64,000 nucleotides of DNA from Angiostrongylus vasorum (lineage: Eukaryota; Nematoda; Chromadorea; Rhabditida; Metastrongylidae), in contig JADANN010000343.1 of NCBI GenBank assembly GCA_018806985.1, forward strand, positions 248,001 through 312,000, in the 5' to 3' direction. The first letter of the stretch is position 1; every line of letters begins with the position of its first letter. Below the pieces are notes generated by a model. The model saw nothing but the letters and a program-made list of their open reading frames with translations. It was not told the origin of the DNA and made no database searches. Below are positions 47,415-58,200 of this stretch, piece by piece. The translations under genes and the position numbers were made by a program.

Positions 47415-49480
47415 TTAAACTGCATTGCACCACAACATGTTATTTAATCCTTGTTCGAACAATGAATTATGTGTAGCCACACACCCTTTAATACTAATGG
47501 GTGGTTGCTTCGCAATCGGATGATCACCAGTTTGGGCTTCCTCCTCAACTGACAACACGGGATAAATCTGAGTAGCAATCGACGGAGTAACCCAATCTGA
47601 CGATGAATTGGACTCCGATGGTGACCCACTCGCTTCTCGCCATTCATCCGACATTTGTACAGTTTCATACTCCTGAAACAGGTTGAACTGTGTCGAACTA
47701 AAACTGTTTGTAATCTTTTGTACTCAAAAATTTTCTTACGACATACCTTTGTCGGGATGTGGGCCGACGAGTCCACTCTGCCCGCTAATCCGTTTCCCGA
47801 CTGAGTAGTAACGGGATGATTCGATGATATGCTCTCTACGGGCACAAGACTACCATCTGAGCCAAACTGCGTTGGACTTTTGCTGCTACGGGGTACATGA
47901 GCACTTGATAACCATCGCTGCTCATATTCCTCTTCCATAGCTCGGCTCCATGAAGGAAAACGTTTGCGGAGGTGATAATCTCCTTGCCAAGGCCGAATGC
48001 GAGCATGGAAAGACACTGAGTCATCTCGGAGAAAACCACCGAGGAAAGGATCACTGGAACTAGGTACACGAGGAGCATCCCAACACTGGAACCGGTCGAA
48101 CAACACCCGCCCTCCCCTTCCCAGTCTTCGACGTGTCAAACCTACTCGACGAATGACGCCAACATAATTAGGTAGAAACGTCTCATATAGACGGTGCGAA
48201 GTCGGGACCTTTGCGCTAACTTCTTTTTCATAAGTCTCATTATTCGGCATAAGAGGACTTCGATATATACATCCTCGTCTTCTCTTAAATATGAACTTGC
48301 CATCAAGATTAGCTTCACATGCCGCTTGAGCAGACTGGTCAACCTCCGCGACCGGCGATATACTAGAAGGTGTAAAAACGGAAGGCGGACGATTCCAAAC
48401 TTCCGCATTTTTCCTCAGCCACGCCTTGCTAGGGACTTCTCGATCAACACTAGTGGCCACTGTTCGAATTCGCCGTCGCTTCGTCTTTTTCTTCAACAGG
48501 ACATCATCCTCAGACTTAGCAAATCCGTTCGCTACTCCACCCATGAGTTTCGATGACTCCCTAAGTTTGGCCAAGAACTGATTGTAAATGTTTGAGCCAA
48601 AATCTAACAGCCCCATTCGACGTGCAAGAATTTCAGAATCGAGGTCTATCAATGCAATTTTCGTTTTTTCTCGCCTTTTCACCATATCGAATAGAGTGAC
48701 GGATTTACGAAGGTGGTGTCCGAGTCTCAACACCTTTTCATAAGACTCCTCATCATTTTTCCTATTCTTCCTCGTCTGCATCTTTTCCGCACGCCTTCTG
48801 AAAGCCACGTACGGATTGAGTCCACCCTGCTGATCTTTTCTGCATTCCGTTCGTACACGAGGTATTAATCCTCCAACCCCAAGTTGCAACGACCTAACTG
48901 TCGTGGTCTTCTCCCGTTTCGATAACCAGTAGTCATATACATCGTCGACAATAGTCTCGTCGAATGCCAAAAGAGCTGATCTTGCCGTATCAGGTAAGCA
49001 AATATTGTTGTCAGATGATTTTGCTTCAAGGGTGTCAAATATCCGCTCGAAAGCACGTGGATCGATGTGTGGCCTCTCGGCTAACCAACCTTCGTCTTCA
49101 GAATCGACATCGTATTCAGCTTCTTCTTTGTCTAGTGCCAACCAAGCTTGCACTTTTATAAGGCTGCCTTTCGCCGGTGGAGGTTGCACAGGGTACACCT
49201 CGTCGTAGCCAGCAGGGTCAACGGGCAATACCTTAGGCGTCGGAATAACATGATTGTCGACACGAACGCCAGATGTGCTTGCCTGTTGAGCAAGAATCGC
49301 ATCTTGGAGGTGAGACTCCATCTCCTCCTCCTTCTCCATACCGGTCGGCATCTGAGCGACTGCTCGAGCAATCGGTGCACATTCGGACAGATCCGGGAGT
49401 TCTGCAGCGAAGAAGACACACATCGCCTTGTTCGCATCGAGATTTCTGGCACGAAAGGACAACTTCGATGTGGTGGCCAT
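47415..49480 (-). CDS. epc-1: Enhancer of polycomb homologue
   Basis: Scaffold subunit of the NuA4/TIP60 (MYST) histone acetyltransferase complex, nuclear. Inferred CDS is complement(join(47415..47672, 47747..49480)), 663 aa: one 1734 nt exon plus a short last exon after a phase-0 intron. The N-terminal EPcA domain is clear: LSFRARNLDANK, AQMPTGMEKEEEMESHLQDA, DYDVDSEDEGWL in the form YDVDSEDEGWLAERP, and NPYVAFRRRAEKMQTRKNRK with NDEESYEKVLRL after it. The block KRREKTKIALIDLDSEI follows. The rest is low-complexity, rich in basic and Ser/Pro residues, as in family members; a KKKTKRRRIR patch is a likely nuclear localisation signal. The start MATTSKLSFRAR matches the family N-terminus. The upstream region is unusually GC-rich with palindromes. 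Confidence 0.95.
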
Positions 49481-49739
49481 TTTGGTGTACTCCCGCCGTG
49501 TAACTACGGAATATGCGTGCGGTACCGCACGCGCGCGTCCTAGGTGGGTAGAATGAATGAAAAGCAGTCATCCGCCGTCTACGGCGTCCATAAGGAATTA
49601 CGACGAACGAGTATAACAGATCCTGATCGCAGTACGATAGCAGTGCAGCAGAAGTAGAGACACGGGAGGGCGCCTAGCCAACTATCGACTAGCTTTCGCT
49701 GCTGCGCGCTCGCCGTCACCAGCCACGTAGGCACGCGGA

Positions 49740-49835
49740 TACGCGCTGCGGACGGCCCGCGACGCTCCGCGAACCGTCCGCGACGCGGTTCGTCGCGCGC
49801 CACCCATTATCGCCAGTCGCGTCTGACGTACGTCA
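49740..49835. promoter_or_regulatory. GC-rich palindromic block upstream of epc-1
   Basis: 260-355 bp upstream of the epc-1 start, in an otherwise AT-rich window. It carries GCGGACGG/CCGTCCGC (49748-49755 with 49774-49781), CGAACCG/CGGTTCG (49770-49776 with 49786-49792) and a perfect 12 bp palindrome, TGACGTACGTCA (49824-49835). That palindrome holds two ATF/CREB-type half-sites. It is probably an epc-1 promoter element; a bidirectional role is possible because the next supported plus-strand gene is far away. Confidence 0.45.
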
Positions 49836-49959
49836 TCATGTACTCACATGACCATTAGAGCGACGATTTGCTACTGCAAACCTGTGCTGCAAAAATTCTT
49901 TTCGCAGGCCGGGCCTTACTTTGATCTCCCCGTCAATCAATAATGCATTGTTTTGTTGG

Positions 49960-50212
49960 TGAGCAAACAGGTGGTTGTTTACAGTAACGTCTATTCGGTA
50001 CAATGTTGAGTGATGTTTCGGCGGTTTTGCCGCCTCTAGAGCTGTTTTGTTGTTCTTCAGTACTCCAGTTATTGTTGGAGATCAGCCTCATATGAGTCCT
50101 TACAGTTCTCTTACAGTCTTACATGAGTGAGAAGAAGGCGAAGCTGCCGAAACTCCAGCCACCCTTGTATTGAGTAAACCTTGCTGTTAACTACCTTGTG
50201 TGGGTTTATCAG
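49960..50212. repeat. Degenerate foldback repeat
   Basis: Left sequence CAAACAGGTGGTTGTTTACA and GTTTCGGCGGTTTTGCCGCC pair with right sequence GAAGAAGGCGAAGCTGCCGA and GTTAACTACCTTGTGTGGG as imperfect inverted arms. A similar GAAGAAGGCGAAGGGTCCGA...ACGTTGGC motif occurs at 35540-35575. Possibly a relative of family D. Confidence 0.45.
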
Positions 50213-53200
50213 GAGGAGATTCTACTAAAAGTTGTATTTTTTTAAACAGTTGTAGTTGGTTATAGCATTTCTAACAGTTGTATTACAATTGATGGTTCAC
50301 ACATGCTGTGACGAATCGCGTCGGGTCATGATGTTTTTATTTGCAACATTTTCATTTTTTCTGAAACTTATCTATCTCATCGTGTTTTTACCCTCGGTAG
50401 CCACTGGTTTTTTGGTATGGTCAGTGCAGTTTATTGTGGGATACTTTAACGTTTTTTACCCGAGAGTTTTCTAGTGCACTTCTGGTTTCTGTGTTCTGAG
50501 CATCGGCGACCAACTACCTACTTTATTGTGCAACATGTCGCTAAACCGACTTATCAAGACGGTATATGGTTCGCCTTTTTTATCTGAAAACACAGCTTGG
50601 TCCTCTTTTTGGCGTGCTTAACGAATCCTTATTGATCGAGTCTCCCCTATGGGTGCCAAACCAAATTTATACGCAACTTTCCATTCAGGTGTCTAAAGGT
50701 CTCGAACATTGGCTGCAAACTAGTGCTCTTTTTTGCGGCTTGATTTGTGCTTTGATCATTGAACCTTCTATGCATTTAGCACGTCCAGCGTCTTTGTTTT
50801 TCAGTATTGTAGCTCGTCGGAAGAAATGCATCTCCTATGCATGGAGTGTTGCAATTTGCTATGGTTTAGCACCCAACCATTTTATCCCTCTAATCTGGTT
50901 ATCGACCCTAATTATGGCTTGGAGGATTCCTTGTATCATGGTTTTGGTTCTTATGATGCTGTTTAGAGCGCAGTCTATTGTTGTATATGTATATGGGGAA
51001 ATGCTTCGATGAACGACAAGGGAGATGTTTGAAGGTATCGACAGTTATAGAGTGCCCCCTGCTAAGCCACACGACTGAACTAGGATGCATTTTGGATCTC
51101 GATTGTCTATCACCATGTTTAGATTCTTGAAATTGTTTGTATGCTATCATTTAGACTCAATTGGAAAGGTAATTTATGAATGCACATTGCTTTCAACCTA
51201 ATCTGGTGTCGTATCCGTAGCTAATCTCGTCCTTAGGTGTTTGTTAAAATGTGGTCCGCTGACAATGATTTTGATGTTGTGGCGAAGCTAGCAAGTACTA
51301 AGGAAGGAAAGAAATGAAGTAGCAGTTTTGTCTTCAATCCACTTTTGGTAAGCCTTAAGCAGGAAGTTAGAGGCAACCCCTATTACGTTTTCGGTTTTTA
51401 GTCCTTAGAAGCTGAGCTTTAAATATGCGAGCATTCTGTGGTATATTCGGCCCTAGACCCTCTAGTCCTACCATCCATTCGGGGTCGTGGAGTTGACACC
51501 AAAGTACTCTGCGGAGCTCTCTGATATCATTTAAACCTAAGAACATCCTATCAACGCTATTCCAGGATCGGCTTTCGGTCATGGAGAATCAAGTCCATCG
51601 CTCACCAATATTCGTAAAGAAGACTAAATCTCTTTGAAACACGATAGACAGTATGCATTCTGCGGCACCCTGAATGAGGATATGCGCTCTATATGAGCTA
51701 TTCTCTTTTTAATAGTTTGCAAAGCCCTTGCCTTAAACTTCTTGTGGTCATTCAGTAGCTTAACGAATACGTCTGGCGGGCATCAAGTAGGAAAAGTTCA
51801 GCTCCGCATTTAGAAATATACAAGAAATTTTTTTCTTGAACAAGTTCGTTTACCGGTAGTTTAGTGGCAGTTGGCTCGGATTTCAGCTTTAACCGCTACA
51901 ATGAATCATAGCTACCGGTTGGAATGTGTGGGTACAAAAAAATGCAAAAATAGACAGCATACGTTGCAAAACGCTACCAAACTATGATAGCAGTATGTCT
52001 ATACATTAGACCATAGTAAAATCTAGTAAATAGTGACGTACATTCCACTTATATACATAGAGTGATAGAACAAAGTCTTCTATAGTCCTCTCATATTCAC
52101 AACCACTCAAGTCCTAGTTATCGGAAAATTATCGCTTGTCAAAAAACCAGCAAGTCTATAATGGCTTAACACTGCGTACCGTCCCTAGTGGCACAGGCAC
52201 TAATGACAGCGGGCTAAGAATTTCGCTGAGAATGAATGTTGGGAAACGAATGTAGTAATTGCTGGGATCCGCACAGTGTATGTGAAGACGGACCATGTAG
52301 AAAAAGTAGGCCGATCTGTGCAGGTCTTTTTTATATTCAAACTTTGCTATCATTGTATGACAACTCTCATATCAAGCAGAGCAGTCATGTGACCAGCCTA
52401 CTGCTCTCCGGTCCAAAAGGATGTGTCCTTCCGGCAGCTCGGATGTTTTTGTCCTTAGCAGTGATCATAAATATTGACAGTTGTGATCAAATGCTAGGAA
52501 CGTAGTAGAAGTGTGTCATACTCTGTTCTATAGTTGTATTTGTAACAATGGTGACATACTTGTCTTCTTCGCTGATAAATTTTTCGGAACCGGAATGCTG
52601 TGAGATGCACGACGCTGACTCGACTGACCGCTCGTTAGAAACGGGTTCATTGAGAGTATCAGTTCCTTCATAAATCATGTTAATTGCTCATGATACGTGA
52701 TAAGAAAAGGAAAAAGGGTTTCCGCATGTTAAGCAATGTTAAGTCTCTTCAAATTGTTCTAACATGTGCACCAGTTCCTTCTCATAACCAGTCCGATTCA
52801 AATTGAACAATGAATCGTTTTGTTTCCAAAAGAACCAGGCTGAGGAAAGAGAAGCTGGGTGTTTAATACGAAGCAAGAAGGCCCTGGCCTCTACTCGCGC
52901 TGTAGTTCGGACTGTAACCCATTTGTTGGGACTAGCGATGTTTTTGAACGTTGTCGAGCTAAATACAATCTTCATCGTGATTTCTGTATGCTAAATCTCT
53001 AGCTTTGTTGACAAACTGTTGTTATCACAGTCATATGCAGAGCTAATGTTGTCGATCACCAAATTTTTCCTTTGATGACGTTTGGCGTAGCCTTGTTTGG
53101 CTCTTCTGGTCTTCACAAGTAACTTTGCTAGTTCTTTATGTAGTCGTAGTAAATTACCAAAATCTTACCTTGCTTCATAGATGGCCCATCATTACATTAT

Positions 53201-53924
53201 GTGTGTACCCCAGCACTCACCACATTAATTTCGCTTCTTTTACACCATCCTGTTTACGATTTTTTCGTTTTTACAACTGTCATCCATGTAGGTTGTAAAG
53301 TTCTTGTGTCGTCGGAACTATATGTACTTGCGAGTCAGCTTTTGGTTAATCTACTCTAACTTGTGCCCCTTCATATAAAGCGCTCTTTATAAACTGTGTT
53401 ATCTCGAATTGTAAGACCTTTTTTGGCCCACGTCTATCGTCAAAAAAATCGAAAACTGGATTTTTGTGCATAGAATTGTACTTGTTTCCCTCATGAAAGC
53501 TTCCTAGTCTTTTTTTTTCTCATTGGAGTGTTGAATATTGGGTGGGAAGCTTCCCAAAATCTTCATAAACACTCATCGATTCTCGGATCGGAGAGAGTTT
53601 TGCTACTTTGCTGCTTTTGTAGTAGGTTTTTTTTAGGTGGGGAGCGATTTCTGTGGTTATTCCATTGGTCAGTTGAGGACTATCTAACTAGGCAAATCCA
53701 ACAAAAGAAGGAAATTTGTCCGAGGAAATGAAGGGGAAAAATATCAACGGAAAGTAATTCCACTGGTTGTCATCAGTGACAAGGTCGTTACATGTAATGC
53801 ACATTGGAATGCACTTAACACTCTAAAGTTTTTCGAATAATTATACAGCACAATCTTTTGTACTCCATGAGTCGTTGTCTTTTGTTTCTTTATTTTATAC
53901 GGCTCGTTTTCACGTCTACTATTC
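50213..53924. other. Gene-poor stretch with no supported gene
   Basis: About 3.7 kb. Two weak coding hints are seen. One is an ATG at 50534 (MSLNRLIKTVYGSPFLSENT, short frame, plus). The other is a minus-strand frame at about 52560-52678 (MIYEGTDTLNEPVSNERSVE onward) ending at a GTATGT donor. Neither can be joined into a convincing gene, so neither is called. A 148-codon plus-strand frame at 50566-51012 is T-rich and hydrophobic, as expected by chance. A family E fragment lies near 52225-52300 (-). Confidence 0.35.
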
Positions 53925-54130
53925 GGATTCCAGCACTTCTCACACTCGATTCGTTTCCTCGCATCCATCATCCACGAAAGTCTTCCAACTTTTACGTATG
54001 ACTTCGAGTGCTGCTTGAAGATTTTCATTTCGTGTTTATTGTCTTGGTGGTCGAGTCGATTCTCCTTGCAGTCTTAGAGTTAGCCGAGCCATGGGGCTAC
54101 CACATGGATTGGAGCTCCCCCCGCGCTATT
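53925..54130 (+). repeat. Dispersed repeat family E copy
   Basis: CCAGCACTTCTCACACTCGA, TTCGTTTCCTCGCATCCATC, GGTGGTCGAGTCGATTCTCC and AGAGTTAGCCGAGCCATGG. The best preserved of the family in this window. Confidence 0.55.
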
Positions 54131-54535
54131 TCTTCATAACTTCTCCTGATAGAATAGTCTGATAAGGTCTTATCGTATGTTAGTCGTTTTGTAACAACAT
54201 GGTGCTACTAGTTGGTGCTACTCGTTCTTTTAAAGCGGCATTTAGGCTGCTACAGCGGCTAAAATTCTTTATGGTGCGATATTGTTGGTTCTACTTTGCT
54301 TTTTTTCTTTTGCTTTGTCACCGAGAACACAGCGGAACGGTGGGCTTCCGTTAATCGTTTAACGTATGCACGGAAAAACATATTGGTCACGATTTTGTGC
54401 TAGGATCGAAATGAGCGTGGAGGTGGTTTCGTGATACGTCCTTTTTGTGCCGCCTTTACGGAGATTTTTTTTAGAAAGGAGCTCGAGCACTTTATGCATA
54501 AGTCTCAATACAGTTTTTATTACGTGGTGTGTTCT

Positions 54536-54815
54536 AAGGGCGTCTGTGGCGCAGTGGTCAGAGGCGCTATGCAAAGCATGTGGAGTTGATCTCCGCGCCC
54601 ATGTCCCACCAAGTCTTCCATCTCTTCGAGGTCGGCAAATTGGTGCCAGACTTGTCTGGGAGGGTAGCAGCACTGGCTCGACATATCGGCAGGTCACCGC
54701 GCGTCATTGTAAAGGCCAGATATGCGTTTAATCACCTCCAAATGATGTTTGATGAAGTCTAATGCATGGCGCTTCTCTCTGCGATTGATCAACGTCGATA
54801 GCTTTATCCTTTTTT
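54536..54815 (+). repeat. tRNA-type SINE, family A, near full length
   Basis: GGGCGTCTGTGGCGCAGTGG head, GAGTTGATCTCCGCGCCC B box, GGTGCCAGACTTGTCTGGGA body, CAACGTCGATAGCTTTATCC tail ending in a T run. About 470 bp upstream of the AAMP-like start codon. Confidence 0.85.
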
Positions 54816-55284
54816 ATCCTTTATGTTTTACAGAAGCTGTTTGTCACAGTGAACATTAAATAGTTATGAATTTTAGTTAAAGAATTAGATTTCGTTGTTT
54901 TTTTTTCTAGAATGTCTTTCCTGTTCCATACTTATTGGCAATTGGGATAAATTTCTGTAGTAATAAAATTGAAGTAAGAAGAAGTGAAGCGAGGACTTTT
55001 TGAGTTCTGTTATCCTTATTTCCACCGTTTCAGATATGGCACCGATTTACTCCTGAAGCGTCCAAAGTTTTTGTTCGTTATTGCTTTCTGGAGCCCATTT
55101 TACACTTTTTTTGCCTAAGAATTCGTTTTCATGAGCGTAACGTTTCTTGATGATGTATTTCTTCGGTCTTAACCGCTTAGAACTCCGTTTTAAGCATTCT
55201 GTGTGGATACCCTTTGTTGTCGGAAATCACGTTAGTGGGCATTCAACAGGTACTGAGCAAAGTAGCAACCCGTCACATGTGAAA

Positions 55285-58200
55285 ATGGATGATGAGGAGA
55301 CTGTCGAACAGGTAACTTATTCCATTCATCCTGCAGTTTTTCGTCGTTTAAATATCGTTTTTTTTTTCTTCATAAGGAGGTAAATTATTTCTTCAATCAA
55401 TACCTAGTGCTTGAATGATTGGTGAAATTCACTACTTATATTCCTAGTAAATTCTGCTTATACAGTGGAACCAGTTTGATTTTTCCTATTGTTTATTTGT
55501 GAACTTGTTTTTACAGATGAAACAAATAGCATCTATTAGGTTTACAATTTCCTGGCTTTGACAGTTTTACCTTTATTTGGGTTGTTGTATAAACCATGGG
55601 AAATTGTGATATCAGGTTGTTCTGAAATTAATTCAGCATTTCAAACTCCATGTTCAAAGTGGCATGTTTTTGCTTGGAGTAAACTTTCTTAATCAGGACA
55701 AAATCTTTCAAATTAAAAAAAGTCCATTAGAATGTACAGGTTTTTGTCTACAGAAAACAGATTTGTTTTTAATCACTGAATAGATCGTCGCTGTTCACCA
55801 TGGAGGATGCATTTTTTATTGCACGTCACAATACAGTCGATAAACGAGTCGATAACGTTGTGCAGGAGAGCTGGCGATTCATCGGAAAGGCGACTTTTTT
55901 GGTTTTCATTTAACTCTTACGACATCCATTTACCATACTTATTCGACTTTCTAATTTCTTTGAATGCTTCGAACTTTTTGAGAAACTTACACCGAGTTCT
56001 TCTGTAAGTTTTCGAAGTGTCGTATGAGCATTTGCTTCTTCGATTCGCCGTCTTCAATATCAGAAAGGCACCAACGACCTCCGTCATCTTCAAGGACGAA
56101 TTCATCCTAACAAAATTTTTTAAACCAACGTTACAGCGTTTATTCGCTTATAGTTCCTTGACCCCATAGCTCGTAAATGTTTCCTGCCCTTTGAATTGCG
56201 CAACGACCACTTTTGAGTTCGTAGAAGTACGTTTATTGGGTTTGCTATTCTGACGTCCCATTTTTTAAAGTGTAGAATTTGTCAAAAATGCAGTTTATCT
56301 TGCAACTCAGTAACAGTGCGCTGGTTCGACTCCTCGCAAGATCCATTTAGTCTTTCATCCCACCGAGGTCAGGAAATTATTCCCAGAATTGTCTGGGACA
56401 AACTCTCTCCATCTAACCCACCTGAGGGCGTAGTAGGACGACTATCTCAGGATTTCAGGGAGAATCGGTTCGAGTAACATTCAACGACATTCGTGATGAA
56501 GCAGAAAAATTCAGCAACCAGCAGGCTTACGGACACAATAAGGTTCGGTTCGAATCTCTTGGTAAATCATGAATGTGAGAAGCCAAATCAAATGCAGGAA
56601 GTGATGTGATTTGCGCAGTTAATGTAAGGACGGCTCACGTAAGAAAGTACTGAAGTAATATCCAAAAACAGTAAGACTTAGAGTTTGTCTTTAATTTTCG
56701 AACAACATACGAGGTCGTCACGTCAAAGTTAACCTATTGACGTTTAGAGTTTTTAGTATAACAAATGCTCTTTGGACTTATAGAAAACATCTGGATTATG
56801 TAAGCGCTGTTACGAACCGCTGTGGTCCAAGGGTAGTTCTTCGCAGATTGCTGATATTTTTCCGAAAACAGGATTATTTGAGGAGGTGGTCAGCTTATAG
56901 AAGAGACTTTGTTCTATCTTTTTAGGAGCAAATATCGGTCTCTACGGCTGTTATTTAGAATTTAAAGTTGCTTAGTAATTATTAGAACAAGCAAGGATTT
57001 AGAACTGTAACTTCCAAAAGAAATAAATATGATGATTAAATTTTTAATGTTCCGAACGAAATCCCGGCAAATGTAAACATCGTCGACGCATTTGAATCAT
57101 CATCGTGTTTTAATTGACGAAGTAGTGTTTGGTAAATTTCCTTCATTTTCAAATATGAGTCTGGACGAAAAAAGTACACAAAGTGTGATTGAATGGGTCC
57201 ATAAAATCGGAATTTCATAGACGACAATGCTTTTATCCTGTAGGATTTGGGTCTCGTTTGGCAGAAGTTTTGGGTTCCAATACTTTTTAGTGCAATTAAT
57301 GAAGTTCACTTTGAACCGCGACGTATTGTTCTAAAGCGTAAATCTGTTATTTTCGCACTGTGCAAATTGAAATCTGGTTACATGGGGAGCAATTTTCTAT
57401 TTCAGTGTTTCTCAATACATTCTTCTTACCCGTCATGCTTGCGCCTTAGTTTCCGCTTTTTTGAGAGGGAATGCTTAGTAACGTAAAAACCTACTTTGTG
57501 ATAAACGTGAGTTTATTTCGAAATGGTGTTATAATGGTATCATCGACTTCCATTAATGTTTGTTATCGGATAAATCTAGCTGAACGTCGTGACACCGATC
57601 ACTGGGAGCGCTTCCATTAAAGTGCTAAAGCAGCGAGGGAAATTATTCCCATCAAAAATACTAAACTAGTATTATAAAGTATCCATAATAAAGTTTCTTC
57701 TTCCTTCACATAACGGTGTTCACTATCTGTAAATTTACCATCCAGTCTTTTCTTTTTTCAGGTTTTTGAGTGCAATGAGCTTCCTAAAGTTAGCGATGAA
57801 CAGTACAGCAATGATGACGAAGACCAACAGAGCACTTCAAACTTTTCTGACGTCGGGCCATGTGACGTGATTGATGACTCTTCTTGTGCCTTACAAGCTC
57901 ACGAACAAGACTGTTTTTCACTTGCTGTTATTGCAGAACGATGGTTAGCTTCTGGTGGAGAGGACGATGTGGCTTATCTGTGGGATAATCAAGTATCTGG
58001 TTGGTTGTTCCATCTGTTCAAGATGTCGTATATTTTTTTTGAACTTTCCGTACGCTCTGTTTCACCACATACGTTTGCTGAAATTGTGCATACTACTTGC
58101 CTATTGGAGGTTCTTCTTGAATGTATTTATGTATCTTCAAGATGTTGTATAAAAATTGCTTTGTACTTCTGACACTTTGTACTTTTAATTTACCCATTTC

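Noticed and set aside
50566..51012. 148-codon hydrophobic plus-strand frame suggesting a membrane protein
   Set aside because: T-rich sequence makes hydrophobic codons by chance; there is no recognisable family, no convincing start context and no splice-compatible partners.
57036..57260. Minus-strand frame (MKFRFYGPIQSHFVYFF...) in AAMP intron 1 as a mariner remnant or nested exon
   Set aside because: Unlike the adjacent mariner fragment it shows no transposase motifs, and no flanking splice sites or partner exons were found.
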